From Dactylorhiza incarnata (taxonomy: Eukaryota > Streptophyta > Magnoliopsida > Asparagales > Orchidaceae): a stretch of 64,000 nt of DNA. Location: NCBI GenBank assembly GCA_033032865.1, contig JAWHQI010000064.1, forward strand, positions 2,480,001 to 2,544,000, in the 5' to 3' direction. The notes below the pieces were generated by a model. That model saw only the letters and a list, made by a program, of their open reading frames with translations. It was not told the origin of the DNA and did no database searches. The translations under genes and the position numbers were made by a program. This document shows positions 32,533 to 44,450 of the stretch, piece by piece; positions within the stretch are counted from its first letter, which is position 1; each line of letters opens with the position of its first letter.

Positions 32533-35500
32533 TTCAATGTTTAACATTCCTAGTTCAATCTTGAAGGATTTAAACTTGGCTTCATCCAATGGCTTGGTAA
32601 AGATATCAACAACTTGATTGTCAGTGGGGACAAATTTAAGGCAGATGTCTGTACATTCAACACGTTCTCTTATAAAATGATATCTTATCTCTATATGCTT
32701 AGTCCTGCTATGTGAGACAGGATTCTTAGCAATAGAGATAACACTGGATGAGTCACAATAGAGAGGGGAATCACTTACCTTGAGGTTATAATCCTCTAAC
32801 TGATGTTGAATCCATAATAGTTATGCACAACAACTTCCTGCAGCAATGTATTCAGACTCAGCAGTGGATATTGCCACACTTGTCTGCGTTTTGCTGCTCC
32901 ATGATATCAACCTCCTTCCTAGGAATTGATAAGTGCAACTTGTGCTTTTCCTGTCTTCTTTGCAGCCTGCAAAATCTGCATCTGAAAATCCAGTTAGTTC
33001 AAAGTCATTGTTCTTAGGGTACCAAAGGCCAAGATGTAGGTTGCCTTTAAGGTATCTCAAAATCCTCTTTGCAGCTGAGTAGTGAGATTCCTTAGGGCAT
33101 GCCTGGTACCTAGCATACACACATGTAGCGTACATAATATCTGGTCTACTAGCAGTTAAATACAATAGAGATCCAATGATGCACCTGTACATGGATTCAT
33201 CAAAGGCCTTGCCCATCTCATCCTTGTCTAGGGTGATGTTGGACCCCATGGGATTTTTCATGGTGGAAGCTGATTCCATCCCAAACTTCTTGATAAGCTC
33301 CCTAGTGTACTTGGTCTGAGAGATGAATATACCCTCATCAGGCTGTTTCACTTGGAGGCCTAAAAAGTACTTGAGCTCTCTCATACTGCTCATCTCAAAC
33401 TCCCCCTGCATTAGGTTGACAAACCTTTTGCAAAGGTTGTCATCAGTAGACCCAAATATTATGTCATCAACATATATTTGGACTAGAAGACACTTGCCCC
33501 TTGTTTTCCTAAGAAACAATGTACTATCTATCTTTCCCCTCAAGAGCTTGTTCTTGATGAGAAAGCTAGACAATGTCTTATACCAAGCCCCGGGGGCTTG
33601 CTTTAGACCATAAAGAGCTTTTCTAAGTAAATATACATGATTAGAGAGGGTTGGATGTACACAACCTGATGGTTGTTCAATATATACCTCTTCCTTCAAG
33701 TCACCATTAAGGAAGGCTGATTTAACATCTATTTGATACACTTTGAACCCCTTGTGGGCATCATAGGCAAGGAATAGCCTAATTGCTTCTAACCTTGCAA
33801 CAGGGGCAAATGTTTGATCAAAGTCTATTCCTTCTTCCTGTCTATAGCCCTTGGCTACCAACCTTGCCTTGTTCTTTATGATTGTGCCATTTTCATCTAA
33901 CTTGTTCCTGTAAATCCATTTGGTGCCAATAATATTGTGTCCTTGAGGTTTTGACACCAACTTTCATACCTTGCATCTCTTGAATTGTAGAAGTTCTTCT
34001 TGCATTGCTTGAATCCAAAAGGTGTCTTGGTTGACTTCTTCAAACTTCTTGGGCTCCATTTGTGATAAGAAGCTCAAGAATAGGGGCTCATTATGAGCCC
34101 TACTTCTGGTCAGTACACCTTGGTTCTGGTCTCAAATAATTTGTTCTCTTGGATGATCTCTTAGGTGCCTTACAGCTGGAGGCAATCTGCCCTCAACTTA
34201 CTGTAACACTTATGTTCGTTCAGCAGTGTCTTCAGCACCTTGGACCTCTTCCTCTTCAGGAATTGATGCATCTGTATATGCCTTGCTACTGCTGGGTGTG
34301 TCTTGCACAAACATCTTTTCCATGTCCTTCTCATTTCCTGTCAAAATAGAAGAGCTAGAACAGCCCTTATAGATTAGGCTGGTCTCATCAAATACTACAT
34401 GCATAGACTCCTCTACAACATGAGTTTTTTTGTTATATACTCTATAAGCTCTACTATGTGAGTTATAACCAACAAGAACCCCCGCATTGCATTTCTCTAC
34501 AAACTTTGTTAATTGAGATTTTCCATTATTTAATACGTAGCATTTTGAACCAAAGATTCTAAAATATGAAATTGTAGGTTGTTTGCCATTCAGAATCTCA
34601 TAGGGAGTAATTCCATGGACCTTATTAATGGAAACCCTATTAAGAACATAGCATGCAGTATTGACTGCCTCAACCCAGAAGTATTCTGGGAGTGAGGAGT
34701 CACTAAGCAATGTTCTTCCAGCTTCTATCAAGGTTCTATTCCTCCTCCCATCCACACCATTTTGTTGTGGAGTCCTTGGGGAGGAGAACTCTTGGGTGAT
34801 ACCATATTCTTGACAAAATCTTGTCATGGCTTCAGATTGAAATTCTGTACCATGGTCAATCCTAGTCCTGACCACAGCACATTGTAAGTCATTCTGAATA
34901 ACCTTGACATGATTTATAAAGATATTCAATGTATCTGATTTCTTCTTAAGGAAGAATACCCATGTATATTTTGAGTGATCATCAACAATCACCAAAGTAT
35001 ACAACTTCCCTCCTAGGCTCTGAATTGGCAAAGAACCAAACTAGTCCATGTGCAAGATATATAGACATCTTTCATTGTCTTTGGAACCAATACTTTTAAA
35101 GGTGACCCTTGTTTGCTTACCCATTTGGCAAGCATGACAGAGACCACTTTTAATACATTTTAAATTAGGACTATTCCTAACAAGGTATTTAGAGAATAGT
35201 CTATTCATTATCTTATAGTTAATGTGTGCAAGTCTTTTGTGCCATTGAATACAAAGAGACTCATTTTCATTAGCTACTAGACATACAGATGAAAGAGAAT
35301 TACTGCATATAAAGTCTAAGAAATAAACATTCCCACTCCTAGTGCCTAAGAGAATGGTCTCTAAGTCATTAGACTTTTTGATCAAGCACTTGTCATTGTG
35401 GAATTCAATGACATAGCCTAGATCACATAGTTGACTTATGCTTACTAGGTTGTGTTGCAACCCTTCAACATAAGCTACCCTTGTGATTAAAACTATGCCA

Positions 35501-35679
35501 TTGGAGATCATACCATATCCTTTGGTGATTCCTCTTTCAGATCCACCAAAGATGACTTTTGGTCCATTCTTCACAGCTTTGTAATCCTGTAGAAGATCTC
35601 TGGTTCCTGTCATGTGCCTTGAGCACCCACTGTCCAAGTACCATATTTGGTTGAGGCTGGTACTTGAACTAACCTGCAA
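32533..35679 (-). pseudogene. C pol: protease, integrase, RT, RNase H
   Basis: One frame with stops at 35041, 34210 and 32821. Protease motif YLDSGCSRHMTG is intact. The integrase zinc finger WHKRLAHIN...CHACQ is intact. In the integrase core (35031 downward) the second Asp (RIDHGTEF, residue 59) is present, but the position 36 residues on is Gly in NGVDGRRNR, so the catalytic Glu is lost. RT (33960-32821) has YVDDIIFGS. RNase H has SDADFAG and STAESEYIA, then a stop, then the remaining tail to about 32533. Order PR-IN-RT-RH is the copia hallmark. Confidence 0.92.
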
Positions 35680-35689
35680 GAAGGAGTTT

Positions 35690-38232
35690 AGTTACCCTTA
35701 GGAGCCCAAATAATTTTGGGTCCTAGGTCCTTGTTAGCATGATAAGATGACCTCACAGCAACTGCACTCTTTGAAGGAAGGCTTTTCTTTGCACTTGGCA
35801 CATTGAGATTGTACCAACAATCTATGGCAAAGTGTCCCACTTTACCACATCACCAACATCCATGAATATTGTATCTCCTCTTCTGAACATTTCTTGATGA
35901 AATATCATCACTGTGCTTATGTTCAGGAGGGGAGACAACATCATTTTTCACATTTCTATCAGCAATGATCTGGCTGAATGTTAACCTCTGTACAGTCTTG
36001 GCACCCTTTGTCTTAATGACATCAACTTGCTTTGCCTTGGAGGCCAGACAAGATTTGATGGCATTAGACACTGAGCATACCTGTCTACAGGTTTTACAGC
36101 AGCCATGTTCTTTGCTGGACAGTGCTTGGAAGAACTTGCTTCCATACTCCTGAATTATGAGGCTATAGTACCAAATACAAATGTTCCAGGTTGGGCCATT
36201 TGAAATTCTTCATGGTGAGCCTTCATGGCACTCATTCCCATACCTTTTCTTCCACTATAGGAAGGAGTGTTTTCCTTCCTATAGGAGCTTCCATTATTCT
36301 AGTGACCATAAATGCTTTCATGATCATACATGTTAGTAGGAAGCAGTACCTTATGAAAGGTGGTATGAGGTTTAGCCTTGTCCTTGCTCTTTTCTCCAAT
36401 CCCTTCTTCTACTTCCATTTTATTGAACTCTAGTCCTCTCCTATTGGTTTGAGAGGAAAAGATGTCAATAATAGGAAACACAAATTTGGGCTTGGAGAAT
36501 TGAGCCACTAGGCCCTTTTCTTTCACAAGCTTCTCCTCAAGGTCTTTGATGACCTTGTTCTTTTGGGATATGGTGCTTAAATGCCCAATTGTTATTCCCT
36601 TAAGATGGCTTATTAGTTTACTCATCTGAGCCACCATGGAGGGTGACTCAGTGCACTCTTTCTTAACCATCTTAAGGGAAGCAATTTCTTGGGCTTGCCT
36701 CTTGGCCAGCTTCTTGCTCTTTTTCAGAGCTTCCAAGAGAGCACCATACTTGTCAATCAATTGATTGACATCTTCCTCAGATTCTGAATCACTTCCACCA
36801 ATTGATGAAGGTGTTTCAGATTCTGGGCTTGTCTCATAATCAGAAGAGGAGATGGAGTAAATTAATACCTGTTCATTGTCAGAGTTGTTCTGACGGTCCT
36901 CCTCATCAATGATGGCCATGAGGCCTAGCTGAACATTGTCCTCTTCATCCTCCTCTATATCACTGTCTGAATGTGATAGAGGGGCCCTGGTTCCAATTCT
37001 GGCAGCAGGATAATCATCTTCCTTTTCTGATGCAAACAACCCAATATAGGCTTCTTCTTCAGCATCTGAATCTGAGGATGAGGATTCAGATTCACTCCAG
37101 CTTTTTTCCTTTCTTTGCTTGGAAGGATTTTTCACACTTCCTATCCTTTTGGTGGTGATTTTTCTTGTCACCCTTTTCCTTCCTTTGACTGGACAGTCAG
37201 CTATGACATGTCCAGGCTTGCTGCAGCAATATCAAATGATGTTATTTGAAACATGTTTACTAGATTTAGAATCATACCTGTCACCATTTGGGTGCTGCCT
37301 TTCAGATTTGCTGTGGTCTTTCTTGGAGTGTGAGGAGGAGGAGGGCTTGTTCTACCACTGCTTCCTCCTCCTCATCTTCTTGAACTGCCTTGAGAAGACA
37401 GCAAACTCTTCATCAGATGAAGAGCTGTCTGAAGTGATGTTTTCAGACTTATCTGATTCATCACTCCTTCTTGGAGGAGACACCATTCTGCCCTTGCTTT
37501 TCTCGGAGTTGTCAGCCTTGAGAGCCACAGATCTCTCACTTGCATGAGCCCTTGCTGAGGTGTCCTCTTCCTTTCTTGCAGATTAATGCATCTCATAGGA
37601 GAGCACCTTCCCAAACAATGTATGAGTAGGAGTTTCACCAAGCTTGGCCACCTGACTGATGGCACATATTTTTGTGTCCTAGTCTCTAGTTAGAGATCTA
37701 AGGAACTTATCATTAAGCTCATAGTCACTGAACACTCTTTCATAGGTTCTTAGTTCATTGATTATCCTAAAGAACCTTTCATAGCAAATGGAAATGCTCT
37801 CCTGGCTCAGCTGCCTGAAGGCTTCATATTCTTGATCGAAGAGTGACTTTCTATCAACCCTCACCTCAGCTATTCCTTCCATATATACCACTAATGTATC
37901 CCACATTTCCTTGGCAATTGTGCAGTGTACCAAGTTCTGAAATAAAGAGTCAACAATTGCATTAACAATTATGTTTTGTGCTCTTTATCCATAGTGAACA
38001 GTGCAAGTTCATCCCTGGTCAAGTCATTGAAGGCCTTGGTCACTCTCCTTGTTGGATCTATGGTCGAGGCAGTTTGAAAGGTGAAAGGCCCTTGCTTTAC
38101 TGTGATGTAAATCTTTGGGTCAGATGCTTCCATAAACAATCTAACCATTTGCTTTCATATGCCAAAGTTTTCTCTATTGCATATGGGCAACTTCATGGAT
38201 CCCATATCCTTCTGCAATCCAGTGGAGGCCAT
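35690..38232 (-). pseudogene. C gag with two degenerate CCHC knuckles
   Basis: Starts MASTGLQKDMGSMKLPICNR at 38232, 68 bp after the primer site. A TGA stop lies after NFGI (about 38155), with a frameshift near 37980. Capsid-like blocks: MWDTLVVYMEGIAEVRVDRK (37900) and YERFFRIINELRTYERVFSD. The first knuckle (37235) has a stop in place of its first Cys (then YCCSKPGHVIADC). An acidic Ser/Asp/Glu-rich region spans 37110-36780, then a helical tail. The second knuckle near 35840 (CGKVGHFAIDC) is also hit by a stop. The end signature GPKIIWAPKGN is near 35710, followed by CTTGCAG|GT just before pol. Confidence 0.85.
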
Positions 38233-38299
38233 TGGATTGAGATAAGACTATTCCTTTATAGGATCTGGTCAGACAGTTATGTCCTTCTTGACCAACCTA

Positions 38300-38311
38300 C
38301 CTCTGATACCA
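38300..38311 (-). other. C primer binding site (initiator Met tRNA type)
   Basis: The minus strand reads TGGTATCAGAGG two bases after the LTR end CTATCA. Confidence 0.9.
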
Positions 38312-38313
38312 CT

Positions 38314-39455
38314 TGATAGTTTTTTAGGATGTAGTCTTAGTCACCTAGAGGGGGGGGGGGGGGGGGGGGTGAATATGTTTCTTTTTCTTTTGGCTATTAA
38401 CTAGTTGTTTTCTGATTTTATGTTAGTTATTATCAAGAATCCAAAACACACACAAAGATTTATAGAGGCTCCTCAAGACAGGGTGTCTTGAGTAGTCCTC
38501 TTTCCCCCTTCACCTTTCTAACAATGAGTTAGATAAGGTCAACACCTCCAAACTCAGCTCCAAGAGCGTACAACACAGATCCCTTAGGATCTCTCAGGTC
38601 TTCACAAACCCTACCTCAGGCCCAACAGCCCTACCTCAGGCTCAACAGCCCTACCTCAGATCACCCACTGATCATACACTCAAGCTGACCTCTCAGCTCT
38701 ACTACTCAGGCTAAACAACCCTACTTCCTTAGGCAAAGAAGCCCTACAGCTCGGAACTGTTAAGTTCCTACAGTAATAATAATATATGATTACAAAAGAA
38801 GATAAAATGAACTTAGTCTTCTGTTGCAGAACAACTGTTGTGGCAGTCTTGAATCTGGGATAAGTTCAATGGACTCAACTTTGATTCTCCTGATCCTTTT
38901 CTTCAGAGAAAGAGTGAGGATCAACTTGCTCTGTCTTGAGTTGATCAAGAGGAGCAATCTATTCTCTCCTTGCATATTCAAGAAACAGGAAGTGAGAGCT
39001 TTCTTGGCTGCCATCAATGGAACAGTAAACTTGTTCTTCTTTTGTGTGCTGGAGAGTTGGAGAGAGCAAGTGTGTTTCTACAAAGCCCTAATTTTCTCCT
39101 TTATACTTCAATGATCTTCAACGGCTATCATATGTCCTCCTGACACAGCATGGGAGTGATTGGGACATACTTTCCTGCTTTACAGGTGTTGCGCCAAAAG
39201 TAAAACCCGCCAGTACTTTTGAATCTGTTTCAGCGGTTGGGTTGAGATAGCTTCTAGTCTCAGCGGCATCTTCTGTCCTGTCCCAGCGGATCTGCTGAGA
39301 CATACAATTGTCTCAGCAGTTTTCTTCTATCTGCAGCTCAGCTGGCCCAGACTCCTTCTCAGTGGCTCCTGGCCTTGTCTCAGCGGTTCAGCTGAGACTG
39401 AGAGCTCGTCTCAGCGGTTTTGGCAGCAAGCCAACTGAACTCACTACATACCCTG
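38314..39455 (-). repeat. C 5' LTR, main part (remaining 120 bp at 57538-57657)
   Basis: Split by element A after CCCTG. The 120-bp distal part beyond A completes the LTR to 1,262 bp. Core promoter TATAAA (39100-39105, minus) remains next to the body; the U3 tip is displaced by 18 kb. The TCTCAGCGG array lies at about 39225-39420. Confidence 0.93.
39100..39105 (-). promoter_or_regulatory. TATA box in C 5' LTR
   Basis: Minus strand AGTATAAAGGAGAAAATTAG. The same box is at 28267-28272 in the partner LTR. The position is consistent with a U3/R core promoter. Confidence 0.55.
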
Positions 39456-41060
39456 TGTTGGAACAACCCTATTACTGATTTGGGCTAGGACCATTATCTG
39501 TTTATTAGGACTAAGTTGACCTCAATGTATAGTCTAAAGGGTCAAGGTTTTAGGCTGATAGACTTAAGGAAAAGATAAGTTTTTTGCGTTCGACAAACTC
39601 CATCCTGCGTTCGACGAAATGCTTCCTGCGTTCGACGAACGACATGCTTCTGCGTTCGACAAACTTGGCAAGTCTCAGCGGTCGACGAGTTTGTTCAGTC
39701 TCAGCTGTTGATGAACTTCAGTCTCAGTGGTTGACTAAGTCTCAGCGTTCGACGAACCTCCTAAGTCTCAGCATTCGACCAACTCAGCTCTGCGCTCGAA
39801 GAATAAGTAACAAGATGCTCAGATCGACGAACTCAGTTCTTCCAGGCAGATTTTGCAGTTTATGTTTCAGATCGACGAACTCCAGATTGTGTTCGAGGAA
39901 TTTGTTTCAGATCGACGAAATTTCTATTCAGTTCAGTATTTCAGAAGTTTTATTTTTATTCTATTCTCTGAACTCAGATTATCAGCAACGGCTCTATTTA
40001 TTCCAGATAAGTAAAGGATATTATCTTTCCTTTTTATTTTATTCCTTTTCATTCTCTTCCCGAGAAAATAGTCGTTTGGCGGAAAAGGATACATTAATTA
40101 AAAAGGAAAAGGAATTAAAGTCTTGGCATGCAGTTCCAAGAAATAATCCTCCAGATTATTTTTATTCTTTATTCAGAGAATTTGAATTTCAAATCAGAGA
40201 CATATTGTAAAGAGAAAAAGGAAGACAGACGTAGATCAGTATCAGCATTATTACAAGCAAAGAAAAAGTAGAAAAATATCAGAACTCAGTCGAGAGAAAA
40301 GTAACAGGAAGAAAAGAAAAGAAAGAAAGCATTCACAGATCATCTTCATCTTCCTTAAGCAGCACCTTTCATTCTCCGAGAACATCAACACCTTCTCTCA
40401 GTCTCAGCTGCAAGTTTCTAGATCTTCAAGAGCAACAAACAATCTGAGAAACCTTGGTCTCTCAGATTCATCAGCTATCAAGGAAGATATTCTACATTCA
40501 AGAGAAAGCTCCATCCTCAAACTGTCAAAAATTTCAATCAGACAGGGGGAGCTTTACAACATCAATATCCACTAGTCTTCTCTCAGATTATTGACCAAGA
40601 AGAACATCTAAACCCTCTTTATCCGCTCTTGTACAAGGTTATAACTCCCTTCAAAAGTTAACCCCTTGGTGGAAGGGCACCTGAACAAAAACCTGTAGTT
40701 TGGTTAGAGCACCTGATCAAAAGCTCATTGGTGTTTGGACACCTGATCAAAAATCCATTGGTGATAGGGCACCTGATCAAAAACCTAGTGGATTCCTACC
40801 AAGGGTGGTAGAAGAGTGGACTACCCAGTTTGATTGGGGAACCACTATAGATCTCTGTGTCCTCTGTGTTGTGTTTATTTTCCTGTACTGTGCTGTGTGC
40901 TGCGTTTCTTTATTTTGTTTTATAACTCACTCTGCAATACACATATAAGTATCACTATTTTAATTCCGCTATAAAATTAAGTGAAAAACTTTATAATACT
41001 CTATTCACCCCCACCCCCACCCCCCTCTAGAGTGACTTTTAAGATCTAACCTCACTTTCA
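39456..41060 (+). repeat. A 5' LTR with TTCGACGAA motif array
   Basis: Between 39588 and 39930 there are about a dozen TTCGACGAA, ATCGACGAA or near copies (GCGTTCGACGAAC, AGATCGACGAACTC), interspersed with four or five TCTCAGCGG-like words also used by C. The 3' end has a C-rich run CCCCCACCCCCACCCCCC near 41010. A direct triplication of CACCTGATCAAAA phrases lies at about 40676-40785. Short ORFs inside are not called. Confidence 0.93.
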
Positions 41061-41062
41061 AT

Positions 41063-41074
41063 TGGTATCAGAGG
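41063..41074 (+). other. A primer binding site (initiator Met tRNA type)
   Basis: TGGTATCAGAGG two bases after the LTR end TTTCA. Confidence 0.92.
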
Positions 41075-41161
41075 TTGGTTGATTCTGTACAGGCTAACAC
41101 CTGAATCAAAAGTCAATTATATTTTAAATTTATTTTAGAGTTTTCTTTTGCTTAAAAATCC

Positions 41162-41514
41162 ATGGCACAAAACAAAGAATATTCAAGCACAAGACCTCCT
41201 ATGTGCAATCTAAGTAAGTTTGCACTATGGAAGGCAAGGATCAGTTTATACATGAATTCTATTGATGAAGATATTTTCAATGTTATTTTGACAGGACCTC
41301 CTGCTCCTACAACAACAACAAGTGCTGAAGCACCAACTAACAACAATGATGTTCCACCACCTGAGTGGACAGATGCTCAAAAGAAGCAGAGAAGTGCAGA
41401 TGTCAAGGCAATGAATATTTTGGCACAAACAATGTCAGATGACATTTTCCAAAAAGTTGTGGAATACACTTCAGCAAGGGAAATCTGGATCTCACTCAAC
41501 AACATGGTTGAAGG
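41162..41514 (+). pseudogene. A gag N-terminal part, cut by insertion of B
   Basis: MAQNKEYSSTRPPMCNL start, about 90 bp after the primer site. Residues include FALWKARISLYMNSIDEDIF, KAMNILAQTMSDDIFQKVVE and end MVEG at the B insertion. The frame resumes at 50149. It is close to D gag. Confidence 0.92.
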
Positions 41515-42835
41515 TGTTGGACATGTGTGCCACATCCCTTTATTTGAGAATAACAAACCTCATATTGTATTTGATCTAGTCTTTTGTGTGTTTATAGTGT
41601 CTAGGTTGTACAGGTTCAATGAGGAGACAAGTCCTCGTTCATGGGCATGATCCGAGAGTGTGTACACATTAGAAAAAGCAAAAGCATGAGTTTTGTGTGC
41701 TGATCTTAAAATGGCCATAACTTTCAATCCAGGAAGAGTTACAGAACGTGCCACCCCATTTCGGAGATGAGAACGACTCAATCTACAGTCTGGAGAAGTT
41801 TCGGATGGAGAGGAGCTGTCGGAAATCCGACACTCGATGTCGTCTGGGGACAGCGCTACCGCCAGCGCTAGCGGTACCGCCTGGCGGTATCTCGATTTCG
41901 TGCAGAGCGCCACACCGCCGACGGTTGTGCAACCGCTGGACACGAACGCTACCGCAGGCGCTAGCGAGGAGTTCTATTAAATGGAGCTTTGCTTCTCGTT
42001 TTGGCAAATCCATCCAGAGAGAGAGCTTGTGCCACAATTCTATACCAGTTATGCTGCCGAAGATGGATCTCCCACAAAAAGCTTTGAAGATTCTAAGTCC
42101 CTTCCTGAGTGCATTCCATCCATAGAGCTCCAGAACCTCAAGAACTCCCATTTATGCTGAGAAGGTTTGAAATTGAAGACGAGATCGGACACGCTTCTAC
42201 ATCAACGATCATATCGAGGCTTCAACCTTCCTTTCAGAGATCTGAATTTCTAGGGAGTTCTTATTTTATCTTGTATTTTCATTTATATACATTTTACTTT
42301 GTATTGGTAGGGAAAATCGCTTCCTTGTGCGGAGCGTCTAAGTCCTTGCGTGGCTTAGGGGAAAATCGCTTCCTTGTGCGGAGCGTCCAAGTCCTTGCGT
42401 GGCTTGGTGGGAAATTGTGGCCTTGTGTGCTACGTCTAGATCTAGGGAAGATCTAGAGGATAGGCTTGAGCTTGGTCTTGGGAGAGACAAGTGATAGCCT
42501 TCCGATCCTTGGGAGAAGGATTGGTAAACCAAAATTGTTGATTTTTTTATTAACATAATTGTGCCTTGATCTTAAGCATTGTTAAGATCATTTTTATTGT
42601 ATGCAAATTTCATGATTAATATAATTATGTCTTTTTCTTTAATTACATATTTGGTGGCATAATCCTTATCTTAGAAATTTGGGTTTTGTTTAATACAAAA
42701 ATTGCATTGGTTTGAAAGTGTTTATAAGTAAGTTTTTAGTAAAGTAAAATCTGTTTAAAAATTATTAAGTAAAACTTATATTTTAAACACACCCTTATTC
42801 ACCCCCCCCCTCTAAGGGCGTCATACGATCCAACA
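41515..42835 (+). repeat. B 5' LTR
   Basis: Contains the GCGCTAGC/GCGGTACCGC motif cluster at 41845-41975, a repeated AAATCGCTTCCTTGTGCGGA phrase (42313-42400), and a nine-C run near the 3' end. Confidence 0.93.
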
Positions 42836-42837
42836 AG

Positions 42838-42849
42838 TGGTATCAAAGC
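42838..42849 (+). other. B primer binding site (initiator Met tRNA type)
   Basis: TGGTATCAAAGC two bases after the LTR end; the same variant as in TRIM. Confidence 0.9.
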
Positions 42850-42884
42850 GAGGTTATTCCAAATCGGTTTAACAGTCGGGAATA

Positions 42885-44450
42885 ATGGCGTCTCATGATC
42901 TCGCTTTTACTAGTAAGGGAAATTTTCTTATAAATGAAAAATTTTTAGCACCACCTTTATTTGAAGGCAAAAATTATAATGAGTGGAAATTTCTTATGGA
43001 AAAATTTCTTAAGTCTTTGGATATGGAAGTATGGAATATTACTATTAAAATACCCCCAAGTACTTTAAATAAAAATAAAATGTTTTTAAATGCCAAATCA
43101 ATGAATAGTCTATATTGTGCATTGCATCAAAATAATTTCAAACTAATTTATACACTTCCTACTGCTTATGAAGTTTGAAAATTTCTTGAGAATACTTATA
43201 GTCTTCCTTCTACAGATGATGAACAAGAGAAATTCCTTATGAATCCAAGAGAAGAAATCGACGAGGAATTCCTTATGGATCCAAGAGAAGAAATCGATGA
43301 GGACTCATGCTTGGAGGAAGAAGAATACAACGTCACAATATTGGACTCATTTGTTGGCAACACATCAAGCGAAAGAGAAGACAGAAACTATTGCAAGGTA
43401 AGAAAATCTAAATCTTCTCTTTTTGTAAAAAATTCTATTTCTACATCTCGTATGCTTAAAATTGCTAAACGTAAAATTTTAAAGTTAAAAATTGCTAATT
43501 AAAAATTACGTTTAGAAAATAAATCTTTAAAAGCAAACGATAACGTAGAATCAAATATTGATGTGTTAAATTCTCTTTCACGCTCTTTAGTTAAAATTCA
43601 TATTCCTTGTCTTAATTGCAATTTATTAAAAGAAAAATTCAAGGAAATTGAAAAAGGGCTCTTAATTTCTAAAAGGCATAATGAAAAATTGAAAATTGAA
43701 AATGATGCTTTATCTTGTAAGTTAATACAATTAAAATCTTTTGTTGAAAAATTTCAAATGTCATGTAATGAATTTCATCATAAGATTTTGAATAACAAGG
43801 ATAAATTAACTTACAAAATCATTTCTAAAAAGGATCATTTTCATACTTTAAATCAAAAGGAGTTTAGTTTCAAAAAGAATTATGATCCTCACAAAATTCT
43901 TAAGAGTCATTATTATAAGTCTCAATATATTTTCAATCATGACTCAAATTTAAAAACTCCTTTTCATGAAAATCAAACTATAAAATATAATCCTTCATAT
44001 TATAAGAGTATGTCTATAAGAAAGAGTGGAAATGAAAATCATCAAAATAAGAATCAATCTTTTAAAACATATTGTAACCCACTCTTTCAACAATCACTTC
44101 TAAAGAAAGACAATCACTCTTATAAACTTTCAAAGAATCCATATAATAAAATTCATTATGATTATCATCATCAATCTATTTTGAAAAATAATTTGAATAA
44201 ACATAAATCACAAATGAATTATTTTTCAAACAAATATAATCATATAAAGATGTCATATAATCATAATATGAATTTAAAAGAAAAGCAACCAAAGTATGAA
44301 TGAAGGCCCAAAATTAAAAACGAAATACTAACTCCACTTGTAAAGGCCCATTCATCACTTTCTCTCCAAAAGCCTACTCGATGTATTTGGGTACCCAAAG
44401 GAACCATCCCACTTGGTCCCTTTTGGATACCTAAATCTCTTATTCATTAG
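42885..44450 (+). pseudogene. B gag-like relic (single frame, three internal stops)
   Basis: A 522-codon frame from MASHDLAFTSKGNF, with in-frame stops at 43176, 43500 and 44301. The N terminus has the copia gag block FEGKNYNEWKFLMEKFLKSL. A 12-residue duplication (FLMNPREEIDEE / FLMDPREEIDED) lies at about 43230-43300. The middle is helical and Lys/Asn-rich, with CLNCNLLKEKFKEIEKGLL. The end has the copia gag-terminal signature CIWVPKGT and stops at 44448. No zinc knuckle is recognised. The frame is remarkably free of shifts despite the stops, so decay is recent or the frame has been maintained. Confidence 0.8.

Noticed and set aside
40700..40948. 82-residue ORF in A LTRs, repeated at 57176 and 60207
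   Set aside because: Lies wholly in LTR; similarity between copies is due to LTR duplication. It partly encodes the CACCTGATCAAAA repeats and ends in a generic hydrophobic run.
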